Positions 34,924 through 46,063 of a stretch of DNA of 64,000 bases are shown one piece after another. The stretch spans positions 1-64,000 of the forward strand of contig NC_087083.1 of NCBI RefSeq assembly GCF_026151205.1. Reading direction: 5' to 3'. The notes below the pieces were generated by a model that did not search any database, was not told the DNA's origin, and was given only the letters and a program-made list of their open reading frames with translations. Made by a program: the position numbers and the translations under genes. Source of the DNA: Bolinopsis microptera. Lineage: Eukaryota; Ctenophora; Tentaculata; Lobata; Bolinopsidae. Position 1 is the first letter of the stretch, and every line of letters starts with the position of its first letter.

Positions 34924-36600
34924 GTACGACGTCAACAAATCTGAACACTTTGATGAATTGTCATACCCATCAGCCTCAGAGCCTGAGTTCGAGGTAGAGT
35001 ATGAAGGGGATGACCAGAGCAACCAGGAAGAAGATCCCCAGGAAGTCTTTTATCAACAAAGAAATCAACAGCACAGGGATTTTTACTCATCTAAAAGACC
35101 TTTTAGACCAAGAACCTTTGGACAAAGACCCTACAGTCAAAGACCTTTTGACAAAGATCCTTCGGACAAAGAACCTTTGGACAAAGACCTGCATTTCAAG
35201 GACAGAGTTCAGGAACGTGTATCAACAAGCTCCCATTAGACCCAGACAAGAGCACAAGAACAACGATCAGGACCCTTACGTTGTCATATTTGTAAGGAAA
35301 ACAGACAAATAATGAGAGACTGTACGCTACAAACATTTGGAGGAAGAAGCTTGCAATCTTAGAGTCTGATTTCCAACCTAGAAGACGAAGACGAGTGCCT
35401 CACGTATCTCCACCCCCACCCCCCCCCATGGGAGACTCGACAAATAGAGCACTTTTAGATACGGTAGCTAGTTCCGCAGTTAGTGGAAGAAATGGCTGAC
35501 AGTCTTCGAGGAATCTCTCACATCAGCTGAACAAGAAGAGGTCAAGGTGACCCTTGTGAGAAGAATTTTACTTTTCGGGAAGGAGATGCCAGTTACAGCT
35601 AAGATACAGAAAGAACTCCCAGTAACAATATGTGGTCAGAAAGTTACTTTAAGCGTGTTTGTTGTGGATAATGATATTCCTTTGTTACTGTCCAGAGAGT
35701 CTATGAAAAAGATGAAGATGAAGATCGATAATGAAACTGACAAAGTGTATGCCCTTGGAGGAGAGGAGAATCTAGTGATCAGCAAGTCAGGACACATGAT
35801 GATACCCATAGGACGATGTGAAAGTTCTATCAGCCAAACAGATTTGTTGGACACTACAGAGCAGCACCTCACATTCCATGTCAGTACCGACTCAGTGAAG
35901 TGTGCTGAACATCTGCATAATATTTCGCCCATGGTTCTACGTCAAAGATCATTCAGTTTGTAAAGACATGCAGCTTCCGAATGAGAAGGAGATACTGAAT
36001 GCACTCAGAAAAGTGGAAGGTTCGTGTGATTTCTGTAAACAACATAAATCCAAAGAAAAGCCACATCGCAAAGTAGCCCTACCAATGGGACAAAAGTTCA
36101 ATGACGTCATAGCTATTGATTTGAAGATGCTCAACGGTGGACAGTGGATCTTGCACACAATAGATCCTGTTACTCGCTATGCTGCGGCTGCAGCCATAAA
36201 GAGTAAGGAAGCTGATGAAATAATGACTAAGTTATTTGACAAGTGGATTGCTATTTTCGGAAGACCTGGACTCATTTTGTCAGATAATGGTGGTGAGTTC
36301 AATAATGAAAAGTTTCTGGAAATGTGTGCTGTATTGAATATCAAGGTTAGAACTACCCCAGCGGAGTCTCCTTTCTGCAATGGTACGGTAGAAAGACACA
36401 ACGGTTGTTGTCAGAAATGATAGAGGCAGTTCTCAATGACACTAACTGTAACATAGACATCGCTATCTCGTGGGCGATTAATGCTAAGAACTCACTAGCT
36501 AATGTTTATGGTTTTAGTCCACATCAACTAGTGTTTGGTCGCAATCCTGAAATACCGGAGTTTACAGAACACAGATCATCTTCCCGCACTTAATGACGAA
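34924..36600 (+). mobile_element. Copia-type LTR retrotransposon: gag, protease and integrase remnants
   Basis: A gag-like acidic then Arg/Phe/Gln-rich region starts near 34958 (YPSASEPEFEVEYEGDD, then RPFRPRTFGQRPYSQRPFDK). Protease remnants follow: a degraded active-site motif (ALLDTVASSAVSG near 35445) and DNDIPLLLSRESMKK near 35668. The integrase at 35990-36590 has a zinc-binding remnant (CDFCKQHKS). Its core shows the three catalytic acids: D in IAIDLK, D in LSDNGGEF and E in VERHN, with 35 residues between the second and third (DD35E). The gag-protease-integrase order fits Ty1/Copia. Frame changes occur at about 35240, 35530, 35950 and 36410. RT and RNase H are absent, so the copy is defective. 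Confidence 0.8.
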
Positions 36601-37439
36601 ACATAGACTAGGTTCCTAAAAATGTGTATTCACACTAACTTTCATCAAACATTCACAACTTACTACATTCTCAGTAAAAATATGAACTAAGAAAAAAATT
36701 GTCAAAAAATCATCCAAAACTTCCTGTTCGAGAAACTTCTCTAAACATAAAAACTCAAAATTAATATACGTGTAAAAGAGTTACAAATGTTTAAAAGATT
36801 GTTAAAAGATATGTTAATACAAACACCACGAGCATGATAAAAGTTCCTGAAAGTTTAAAAATGTAAAAAATGACTCGGTTACTAGTTGGTAATTCTAACA
36901 ATACTAAAATATACACACATTTAAAGTTAAAAGTTTATTAACAAAAGACGTTAAAAATTATTGTTTAACCAAATTGTACATTTCAACAACAAATAATTTG
37001 AGCAACAATAATCAATCTCTTTCTACAACATAAAGACCAAAACAGTATAATACTCTCTCTCTGACATAATTCACAAGTATCCTTGAACTATGACTTAAGC
37101 GAGCTTGAGAAAACTGCACCCTCTCGTGAGACATCCCCCTGAACAATCTTTAACCTCTGCACTTGTTACAGAGTTATCCACTCACTGATACGGTTCACCG
37201 TTTGACTCTTCCAGTCGTACATTGTAAGAGATTTTTGTTCTTCCCTGTAGGTTTCCCGGCTCAACCTATCACCAAGGCATTATTCCAATCATCACTCTCC
37301 GAGGATCTGAACCTGATAATGTCATTCTTCTTACACCCACGCCTGTTTCGGTTTGACACACACTTCCCAATCCGACAGATTCACTACAGACTGACAATCC
37401 ACACTCCCTGAAAATGAACTTACAGTTCCATGTCATCAG
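36601..37439. other. Spacer between the two inverted retroelement copies
   Basis: AT-rich sequence without an LTR-like start or end. The frames at 37163-37411 and 37269-37499 have no family features. It may derive from the lost 3' part of either copy. Confidence 0.35.
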
Positions 37440-38553
37440 GCTCAATTTCTGTCTCAATATCATGCTCATCTTTCTGGAGCTCACTTCTTGATCCCACATT
37501 ACCTAAACTGAGCTCACAACTCAAGGTCCCTCTAGCTCACTAACCTGGCTCAATTTCTGGCTCATTGTCTTGCACACTCTCATTGTCAGCTGCCACAGAA
37601 TGTTTCTAACTCCTCCTCTTGATCACTTTCATCGTCACTTAGTGACCATGGGGAAGTAAATCTTCTCCCTCTAAAACAGACGGACCTTAATTTACTGTTG
37701 CATGATTAGTTTTCTTCAGAATCTGTTTTTGCTGATAGAACTTTCACATCGTCCTATGGGTATCATCATGTTCCTGACTTAGTGATCCACTAGATTCTCT
37801 TCTCCTCCGATAGCCATAAACTTTGTCAGTTTCAGTATCGAACTTCATCTTCATCTTTTTCATGGAACTCTGCTAGACATTGAACTGAGAATATCATTTT
37901 CACAATAAACCCTTTTAAAGTTTACTTTCTGACCACATATTGTTACTGGGAGTTGCTTTTTGTAGCTGGCAGTAACTGCACTCTCCATCCCCGAAACAAA
38001 AATTCTTCTCACAAGGAGTCACGTGACCACTTTCTGTTCAGCTGATGTCAGAGATTCCTCGAAGGCTGTCAGCCATTTTCTTCCACACACTGTGGAAACT
38101 AGCACCCTGATCTAAAAGTGCCTATTTGTCGATTCTCCCATCATACACATGTCTTCGTCCTTTTAGTTTAAAGTCCGACTCAAAAGAATGTAAGCTTCTT
38201 CTCTCCAAATGTGTTTGTACTTACAGTCTCTCATCAAAATGGTCTGTTTCCTTACAAATATGACAACGGTTAAGGGTCCTGATTGTTGGGCTTGTGCTCC
38301 TTGTCTGGATCTAAATGAGCTTGTTGATACACGTTTCCTGAACTCTGTCCTTGAAACCGCCCAAAAAAAAAGGTCTTTGTCCTAATGGTCTTTGTCCGAA
38401 CGGTCCACTTAGAAGAATAAAAAACCCTGTGTAGGTGGTGTCCTATGATGAAAAAAGAACTATCAAGGGTCTCCACCAGGTTGTTCAGGTCATCACCAAA
38501 ATGTACTTGAATTGTTGATGTCGTACTTTTGAAATAAGTATTAACAGGCTCTT
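37440..38553 (-). mobile_element. Second Copia copy, inverted and truncated
   Basis: Read on minus, this region matches 34897-35840 of the first copy. The gag-like part lies at about 38270-38530 (VYQQA..PD.EHK..NQDP on minus) and the protease part at about 37730-38070, with the same gagaagaattt-type sequence. Divergence and indels are considerable. Homology to the first copy's LTR stops only about 25 bases into the LTR end, at about 38550, where telomeric repeats begin. The two copies thus form a large imperfect palindrome around 36600-37440. Confidence 0.75.
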
Positions 38554-38559
38554 CATTTA

Positions 38560-38784
38560 ACCTAACCCAAACCCAACCCTAAAAACCCCTTTAACCTAAC
38601 CTAACCCTAACCCTAACCCTAACCCTAACCCTAACCCTAACCCTAACCCTAACCCTAACCCTAACCCTAACCCTAACCCTAACCCTAACCCTAACCCTAA
38701 CCCTAACCCTAACCCTAACCCTAACCCTAACCCTAACCCTAACCCTAACCCTAACCCTAACCCTAACCCTAACCCTAACAACCC
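38560..38784. repeat. Interstitial telomeric repeat (CCCTAA)n
   Basis: About 30 perfect ccctaa hexamers (38604-38780) are preceded by variants (cctaacccaaacccaaccct, aacctaacct). The vertebrate/cnidarian-type telomere repeat TTAGGG is thus on the minus strand, the orientation of a left chromosome end for the DNA to its right. It directly abuts the truncated retroelement copy. The Leu-Gly repeat frame on minus is a by-product. Confidence 0.95.
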
Positions 38785-38907
38785 AGGCAAGGTACTTAGC
38801 ATCTCATCAGGTTAACTATTGCCTTAAGGATAAAATAGCACAACCTGCTGAAACAACACCTGCCAATACAGTATCTGTACCAGCTACAAGCTAGCTCAAC
38901 TCCACAA

Positions 38908-39379
38908 ATGAAGTCGCCGCTCACACTGGAAAAAACCAGTCGACCTCTGCCTCGCAAACCCAATATATTTAAAATGAGACTGGGCAAATCAAACTCTGCT
39001 CCACAGTCACCAGACACGAGTGATAATGAAGAAGATCAAGTTGGGAACGAAAATGCAGTGCCACAGAGAGTAAATAGAAAACATGGCGTATCTGGGAGAT
39101 TAAACTGCTCTAATTGTAATTATTCTACAACACAGGAACGTTATCTAGAGAGACACAACAAGACTAAAGACATGTGCTGGTTCCACCTCAAAGTTGCTGT
39201 CTTGTAAGATCTGCTCTTATGATGCCCAAAATCCGTGGACTCTAACGGTCCATATGCAGTCTCACCGTATATCCAATACAACTCCAGATAAGTTATTGGA
39301 TGTGAATACAGAGCCTGAACAAGGCAACAATCTTTCAACTGAAGCCCCTGGCATAGGTGCAGATTTCGTTTTGAGGTGA
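38908..39379 (+). pseudogene. C2H2 zinc-finger fragment, frameshifted
   Basis: The first frame (38908-39207) encodes MKSPLTLEKTSRPLPRKPNI, an acidic segment (TSDNEEDQVGNENAVPQ), then a finger-like LNCSNCNYSTTQERYLERHN. After a one-base frame change near 39175 a second finger follows, SCKICSYDAQNPWTLTVHMQ-SH (C-x2-C-x12-H-x3-H), then a stop at 39379. No introns interrupt the two fingers, so it may be an exon of a real gene, a retrocopy or a transposon-borne finger. The frameshift argues for a pseudogene unless it is a sequence error. Confidence 0.5.
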
Positions 39380-39567
39380 ACTTTTATGTTCCCGAGAAAT
39401 CTTCTTAAGTTTGCTTTTTTTTCTCCTCGGGCACATTCGTAACCTACGGGCCAGGTAAACCTAAACTACATATTGACCGTTATGTACGTCGGTATCTGTT
39501 GAGGAGCCGAATCATCTGAAAAGCCCAAAACCTATATTTTGCTCAGGCACGTAGTCAGGATTTTTCT

Positions 39568-39598
<31 letters not shown>

Positions 39599-39973
39599 GC
39601 TGTCGGTGAGCGAAGCTGCAAGCTGTGGCAGGGGTCTGGGGGCGCAGCCCCCGGAAAAATTTTGCAAAATAGGGTCTTTTAGGCTAAATTGAAAGTTTAA
39701 TGAATTTACAAAAATGTATGGTTTGGCATAATCATTGCCTACAATCCTGACCTGAGTAATTTCCCCCTTTGAGACTTTTTTTTGGGTTGAAAATTGAGTT
39801 TATCGAGAGGAAGTGAAAAATCTCTGGTTCAAATTTGGATTTGAAGCCATGTTTAATTTTTTCTGTGGAGGTCACTTTTTTGCGCAGAAAGCGCTCGATT
39901 TTAGGGGAAAAAATTTATGTTTGCTTTTAATTTTTATGGTCCTGTCCGCACCTGAAATCGACGAAATCTACAG
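39380..39973. repeat. Dispersed repeat with a 29-base poly-G tract
   Basis: A (G)29 run lies at about 39571-39599. It is followed by gtctgggggcgcagcccccg and aaaattttgcaaaatagggt. The same words occur in the tandem array at 52900-53690, so this is a member of a dispersed repeat family. No gene is seen. Confidence 0.6.
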
Positions 39974-40456
39974 GGGTGGTGGGCACTGGATCATAGCAAA
40001 TATGACACAAACTACTTTTTATCCACCTCAAACAATGCAACAATTCAATTAAACAAATAATCAATTTATTGGTCCCAGCCTGGGACCATAGAAATACCAA
40101 ACATCCAGTAGATATGAACACAAGTCATGCTAAAACAGTGAGCAGTGCTATTTTTGATCCTATCAGGGGTAAAAGAATTGTGTCAGTTGGCTATGACGAT
40201 AAAGTGTGCATACTAGACTTTAGCAATAAGGCTAAATTATCAGAAGTTAAGAAATTCTCTCATTGTAATAACACAGGTTGCTGGCTCACCAAGTTCCAAG
40301 CGAGATGGCATCCATCAAGTGATGAACTGTTTGTTATTGGCTCCGTGGCTCAGCCGCGTCGTGTTGAAATCTATAATATGCAAGGAAAAATGGAGTGCAC
40401 TCTCTCCAGTGAGAATATTGGCTCAATTCAGTCGCTTGTACAGTTTCATCATTAAC
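39974..40456 (+). pseudogene. Truncated 3' duplicate of WDR76
   Basis: From gtgggcactggatcatagca onward this is nearly identical to 44387-44896 of the intact WDR76 gene, beginning in mid-ORF. Differences are a 30-base insertion near 40047, two 6-base deletions (near 40278 and 40473), and a TCA-to-TAA change that ends the frame at 40455. It lacks the N-terminal half and the first WD repeats. The homology continues into the 3' flank and past the Tc1/mariner insertion to about 43214, so it is part of a segmental duplication rather than a retrocopy. Confidence 0.9.
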
Positions 40457-40838
40457 AGAACGCTCTTGTTTGTGGTAATGGGAGCGGATATTGTTATATT
40501 TTTCATAACGATTGATATTCTCATTTTTTGGAGGGCATTTCCTAAAAGTCATTTGCTACGATTTTATAAGTCGCATTGACATTACAGAGCACACAAAATA
40601 AACCAGAGCTCGTGTTATAACTTATTATAACTTGATAACAAACTAATTAATTTCTTCAATTTTAACGGTTTTTGTTTGTTTTGTTCAATGACCCTGCTAA
40701 TGTGAAGGTTTTTAACTCTCTTTTTAAACTTTAAATTCATCTTTTGATCAAATAAAAGATCGAAGGTATTTTATTAACTTATAAATTTTTACCAGATTCT
40801 ATCATGTTTTTCAATTCCTGACCCTTTTATGTAATATA

Positions 40839-42375
40839 CAGGGTGGCCCATAAGTGACTACCCACACGCAACCTCTTAATAACTCACGTAATTTGTCTCC
40901 AAATTGCACCAAAATTTCAGAGATTATAGATATGGGTCAAACTTAGATTTCCTGAAAGTTTCGTAAGCCACGCCCAATTACAGTGGGCGTGGCGTGACAC
41001 TCCCTCTTTTTCACTATTGTCTTCATAAAATGAGAACGCTTTAAGCTAAGAACTCAAACTTTTTTGCACACATTTGGCTTGATAATTGAAAACTTTTCCC
41101 AAAGTTTCAAGTTCATTGGTTAAAATATGGCTAAGTTATGACCATTTCAAAACTCATCGGATACGTGATCCGAGCACTCAGTCAGTGATCTCGTCACTTG
41201 GTTAATGGCCTGTTTGGCTCACATGCACCGCTTGATTGGTTGCAGCCTGCTTATGGGCCGGGCTATACACTTATACAGCTGACAGCACCTAAAACGCTAT
41301 CACACGAATTTATGGTGGTGTCACCATTTCAGGGCTTGTTAGCCCTGCTAGTCACAGGTTCCTTACAATCAATAAAAAGGAATGAACCATCCATTGAATC
41401 ATCGAAAATGGTTCACTATCCTCCCTTTACTGCAGAAAAAACGATTGTTCGTCTACCTGAAGAAAGAAAATGGGGTGTTCTACCCTCAGATTAAACGACA
41501 ATTTCAGATGAAATTCAACCGATCACCCCCTTGCCGGAAAAGCTGCTTTGACATTCATCACAAGATCAAGTTTACGTTTTCTGCACACGATCGGCGAAGA
41601 GTCGGCAGAAGACGAACTTCGAGGACTGTAGAAAACATCACGATGGTTGTTGGTGACGTGATGGACACACCTAAGATTGGCACCCGGAAACGAGCTCCTG
41701 CCTTAGACATCAGCAGAACAACCCTTCAGCGAATCCTAAAGCAAGACCTTTCTAACCGGGCCTACCGAATCACAAAGAAACACAAACTTTTGGACCGTGA
41801 TTTCCAATCGAGGATAGATTTCGCCAACACATTCCTGTCGAAGCAGAATGTGGATCCCTACTTTGAGGTTGATTTCATTTATTGATTTATCCTAAAAATT
41901 TGTGTTTTCCTTTCTAGCAAAGTCATCATCGGTATCCAATCAAAGCCTAATGAACCTCATTAATACACGCTAACGCCTTACTCTTGATCAGATTGGGTGA
42001 CGAGATCACTAATTGAGTGTAAATATCACTGACTGAGTGCTCGGATCACATATCCGATGGATTTTAAAATGGTCATAACTCAGCCATATTTTAACCAATG
42101 AACTTGAAACTTTTGGAAAAGTTTTCAATTATCAAGCCAAATGTGTGCAAAAAATGTTGAGTTCTTAGCTTAAAGCGTTCTCATTTTATGAAGACAATAG
42201 TGAAAAAGAGGGAGTGTCACGCCACGCCCACTGTAATTGGGCGTGGCTTACGAAACTTTCAGGAAATCTAAGTTTGACCCATATCTATAATCTCTGAAAT
42301 TTTGGTGCAATTTGGAGACGAATTACGTGAGTTATTAAGAGGTTGCGTGTGGGTAGTCACTTATGGGCCACCCTG
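40839..42375 (+). mobile_element. Tc1/mariner-type transposon with about 350-bp inverted repeats
   Basis: The left and right ends start CAGGGTGGCCCATAAGTGAC and remain almost identical inverted copies for about 350 bp (40839 to about 41190, and 42025 to 42375). TA is duplicated at both borders. The matching flank at 45131-45145 lacks the insert and shows a single TA, giving a precise empty site. Inside, plus-strand frames encode a transposase N-terminus (ERKWGVLPSD, then VGRRRTSRTVENITMVVGDV, RTTLQRILKQDL and QSRIDFANTFL), that is, helix-turn-helix-type DNA-binding parts. The frame ends at 41885 before any DDE catalytic core, so the element is internally deleted. Confidence 0.9.
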
Positions 42376-42565
42376 TATATTCTATCATATTTTGTAATCT
42401 GTATGTTAGTTAAATTAACTACATGACAAATTTGTAATTTATTTCAATTGTAACCTTTTCGATACTCAATGCCAGTTGCAGAGTTTTAATACAATTTTGA
42501 TAATTGATTTTAGTAGCAGCAGGACTATTTATTCCCCTAACACCAAGAGGTCGTTCACATATTAC

Positions 42566-42725
42566 CAGTGATCGACCGAGTCCTCGGCCTCGGTTTTATC
42601 GAGGAATGACGATTTTTCCTCGGCCTCGGTCAGAAGAATGATTCCTCGGTTTGCCTCGGCTTCTGTTAAATTACAATATGCCTTCCTCGGTCTCGGTCGC
42701 AAATCCTGCCCTCGGTCGATCACTG
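42566..42725. mobile_element. 160-bp hAT-type MITE
   Basis: Ends CAGTGATCGACCGAG and CTCGGTCGATCACTG are perfect inverted repeats. They are flanked by an 8-bp direct duplication CATATTAC (42558-42565, 42726-42733), the hallmark of hAT elements. The body is a chain of cctcgg words. Confidence 0.85.
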
Positions 42726-42917
42726 CATATTACGCTATCTGCCGAGAGGGGTTTTCAAATGATGACAGATGGGCTGTTGATTGTGTGATCAACATTTTAA
42801 TCTTAATCCTCTAGAACAATATCAATTCGGCAATTTTGATATTCAATCTCCACTCAATTTCACTCTGATAGTGATACAATTTATAAACCGATCGGATATC
42901 CGGCTTAATTCGGTTCT

Positions 42918-42942
42918 GGGAGGGGGGGGGGGGGGGGGGGGG
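42918..42942. repeat. Poly-G homopolymer
   Basis: About 22 consecutive G residues follow ctgggagg, within sequence present only in this copy of the WDR76 duplication. Confidence 0.9.
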
Positions 42943-43399
42943 TTAAAAAGTGATTAAATAACAAACATGTGAACTACCCCTGGCCCTGATTGAGCATGAA
43001 AAATGGCTGATCTACAGTATAAGTAGAGCTGAGGTATTAACTTATTATCCCAACTATTTATATTGAACCGCAGGTTCATTTAAAATAAATAATGAGAAAT
43101 ATGACGATGAAGAGTTTTAAATAAGAGTGATATTGTAGAAATTCATAGAAAACAGCCACATTTGGTGCCCTTTCAGAGATTCTTCCTCTTGATGATTGGA
43201 AGCTTCCCAGAGCCTAGAATTTAGAATTTGAGTTATTTTTTGTTTTATTGTTTTTGGTTTCGATATCAATAGTAATTATGATCATTGATTATGAGTTTAT
43301 TATCAAAAAAATATAAAAACAGTCGCCAGTCAATAAGATTATGTGAAACTAATATTATTATAAATTATTATAAATTCTAATCCTGGATGCTTCACAGGA

Positions 43400-44896
43400 A
43401 TGGCCACGAAGAAAGATGTTCAGTTCAGAAAAGATCTGGAGGATCTGGGAGTTGACGCCGATATCATGGATGATATTATGGACATACATAACATAAATCC
43501 AAATCTTGTGCCCTATGAATGCAAAAGGCAGTATAACATCAAGAAAAACGAAGAGAAGCTACGATCTCTAAATCTTATGGATATTAAACTTGAAATGAGA
43601 TCCAAAACCTCTCAATCACAGAAACGGAAGACTTGGACACCAAAGCCAAAATCCACAACTCCCCTGGAACCAGCCAGGAAATCTGCAAGAATTGCTGGAA
43701 TTAAGCCAATTCACTATAATACCTCGGAGTACCTGGTACCTCTGCGCGTGCGGTTTCAAAGATCTGAAAGACCGAGGGCCCCATCTAGGCCTAAGCTTGC
43801 ATTTAACGATATTGTTGACATCAAATCAGACTCCGCTGGTCCAATCTTAGATGTGCTAAAGAAAACAGTAGACAAAGATCTCCTCGTAACCCCTCCAAAA
43901 CTCAAATCTGAAGACTCCACTATTTTAGAAGACATCAGAAATCTACACCTCGACCAAAGTCATATGGCAAAATTGTGTAAAGTTCGGCTATCCTCAATGG
44001 CAATTCATCCTGGACATAAACTGATAGTGGCAGGTGGCAGTAAACAAGGTGAGGTAGGTTTGTTTGTGCCTGGAGAAAAGAAGGTTACAATTCGACTAGA
44101 ACCTCACACTAACTTAGTTGGAGGTTGCCAGTTTTCTTGGAACAAGTTATTTACATCCTCGTATGATTCTTCCATTCGGATGTTCGATTTTGAAACACTA
44201 CAGTACGACCAGCTGTATTCAGACCCAGAGTTGTGCTTCAGGTCGTTAAATGTTTATAACGAAAATGAGGTGTTGGTTGCTGGAACAAATGGACAGGTTT
44301 TTAAGGTGGACGTGAGAGAGAACATTAAGGTTTGTGAGTATCCTGCTAAACCGGACTTCAGTAAATATGGGTCATTGTGGGCACTGGATCATAGCAAATA
44401 TGACACAAACTACTTTTTATCCACCTCAAACAATGCAACAATTGCAGCCTGGGACCATAGAAATACCAAACATCCAGTAGATATGAACACAAGTCATGCT
44501 AAAACAGTGAGCAGTGCTATTTTTGATCCTATCAGGGGTAAAAGAATTGTGTCAGTTGGCTATGACGATAAAGTGTGCATACTAGACTTTAGCGATAAGG
44601 CTAAATTATCAGAAGTTAAGAAATTCTCTCATTGTAATAACACAGGTCGCTGGAGCTGGCTCACCAAGTTCCAAGCGAGATGGCATCCATCAAGTGATGA
44701 ACTGTTTGTTATTGGCTCCGTGGCTCAGCCGCGTCGTGTTGAAATCTATAATATGCAAGGAAAAATGGAGTGCACTCTCTCCAGTGAGAATATTGGCTCA
44801 ATTCAGTCGCTTGTACAGTTTCATCATTCACAGAACGCTCTTGTTTGTGGTACTGGTAATGGGAGCGGATATTGTTATATTTTTCATAACGATTGA
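43400..44896 (+). CDS. WDR76: WD repeat-containing protein 76, intact and intronless
   Basis: A 498-codon frame runs from ATG (after a splice-acceptor-like ttcacag|ga) to TGA. The first 75 residues are a conserved basic N-terminal module (FRKDLEDLGVDADIMDDIMD, PNLVPYECKRQYNI). A KSARIAGIKPIHYN-type R-S-x-R-I motif follows at about residues 93-110. From about residue 195 come WD40 blades (SSMAIHPGHKLIVAGGS, WALDHSKYDTNYFLSTSNN, AAWDHRNTKHPV, FDPIRGKRIVSVGYDDKVCI, ARWHPSSDELFVIGS) ending GSGYCYIFHND. The family (yeast CMR1) acts in the nucleus in DNA-damage and chromatin contexts and with CUL4-DDB1. The coding region has no introns, unlike TAF4 nearby, so it may be an old retrogene or have lost its introns. 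Duplicated fragments lie on both sides. Confidence 0.93.
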   Translation: MATKKDVQFRKDLEDLGVDADIMDDIMDIHNINPNLVPYECKRQYNIKKNEEKLRSLNLMDIKLEMRSKTSQSQKRKTWTPKPKSTTPLEPARKSARIAGIKPIHYNTSEYLVPLRVRFQRSERPRAPSRPKLAFNDIVDIKSDSAGPILDVLKKTVDKDLLVTPPKLKSEDSTILEDIRNLHLDQSHMAKLCKVRLSSMAIHPGHKLIVAGGSKQGEVGLFVPGEKKVTIRLEPHTNLVGGCQFSWNKLFTSSYDSSIRMFDFETLQYDQLYSDPELCFRSLNVYNENEVLVAGTNGQVFKVDVRENIKVCEYPAKPDFSKYGSLWALDHSKYDTNYFLSTSNNATIAAWDHRNTKHPVDMNTSHAKTVSSAIFDPIRGKRIVSVGYDDKVCILDFSDKAKLSEVKKFSHCNNTGRWSWLTKFQARWHPSSDELFVIGSVAQPRRVEIYNMQGKMECTLSSENIGSIQSLVQFHHSQNALVCGTGNGSGYCYIFHND

Positions 44897-45338
44897 TATT
44901 CTCAATTTTGGAGGGCATTTCCTGAAAGTCATTTGCTACGATTTTATAAGTCGCATTGACATTACAGAGCACACAAAATAAACCAGAGCTCGTGTTATAA
45001 CTTATTATAACTTGGGGTTTTTAGCTCTCTTTTTTAACTTTAAATTCATCTTTTGATCAAATAAAAGATCGAAGGTATTTTATTAACTTATAAATTTTTA
45101 CCAGATTCTATCATGTTTTTCAATTCCAGACCCTTTTATGTAATATATTCTATCATATTCTGTAATCTGTATGTTAGTTAAATTAACTACATGACAAATT
45201 TTTAATTTATTTCAATTGTAACCGTTTCGATACTCAATGCCAGTTGCAGAGTTTTAATACAATTTTGATAATTGATTTTAGTAGCATCAGGACTATTTAT
45301 TCCCCTAACACCATGCCAAGAGGTCGTTCACATATTAT

Positions 45339-45504
45339 CAGTGATCGACCGAATCCTCGGCCTCGGTTTACCGAGGAATGACGATTTTTCCTCGGCCTCG
45401 ATCAGAAGAATGATTCCTCGGTTTGCCTCGGCTTCGGTTAAATTACAATGTGCCTTCCTCGGTCTCGGTCGCAAATCCTGCCCTCGGTCGATCTGCGATC
45501 ACTG
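45339..45504. mobile_element. hAT-type MITE, second copy
   Basis: The same cctcgg-rich MITE as at 42566-42725, with flanks catattat and catattac. It sits at the equivalent place in the duplicated WDR76 flank, so it inserted before the duplication. Small indels (for example ctgcgatcactg at the right end) separate the copies. Confidence 0.85.
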
Positions 45505-45534
45505 CATATTACGTTATCTGCCGAGAGGGGTTGA

Positions 45535-45905
45535 CTACAGTAGAGGTATTAACTTATTATCCCAACTATTTATATAGAACCGCAGGTTCATTTAAAATAA
45601 ATAATGAGAGATATGACGATGAAGAGTTTTAAATAAGAGTGATATTGTAGAAATTCATAGAAAACAGCCACATTTGGTGCCCCTTCAGAGATTCTTCCTC
45701 TTGATGATTGGAAGCTTCCCAGGAATGGTATAGCCAAGAAGAGAATATCTGGAATCTGGGAGTTGATGCTGATATCATGGTTGATATTATGAAGATACAT
45801 CACAAAAATTCAGATCTTATGCCCTATGAATGCAGAAAATATGATATCAAGGTAAGCCGAAGAGAAGCTATGATCTCTAAATCTTATGGACATTAGACCT
45901 GAAAC
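45535..45905 (+). pseudogene. Truncated 5' duplicate of WDR76
   Basis: 45535-45720 matches 43025-43214, the upstream flank of the intact gene. At 45721 the sequence jumps from gcttcccag to gaatgg, skipping about 185 bases present before the intact gene. It then encodes a decayed N-terminal module: NLGVDADIMVDIMKIHHKNS, then LMPYECRKYDIKV and a stop near 45896. It covers only the first 60 or so residues of WDR76. Confidence 0.8.
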
Positions 45906-46063
45906 TTGTTCTAGGTCAAATCTTAAAAACACAGGCATTCAAGTATTTGCACTAACTAACGCTTTGTTCTTTCAATATGTTTTATTTGATTTTGAGGATT
46001 TTATATATAATGTTACTGCTTATTTCCATTCAATTAATTAATTAATACAAAACGAACAAGGTA

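Noticed and set aside
38560-38784. True chromosome end
   Set aside because: Unique sequence continues on both sides, so it is interstitial unless the assembly is misjoined.
38596-38802. Leu-Gly repeat frame on minus
   Set aside because: Translation of the telomeric hexamer, not a protein gene.
43215-43399. A spliced 5' intron of WDR76 explaining the gap in the duplicate at 45721
   Set aside because: The left border lacks a GT donor (cttcccag|agcc). A deletion at a shared cag is simpler.
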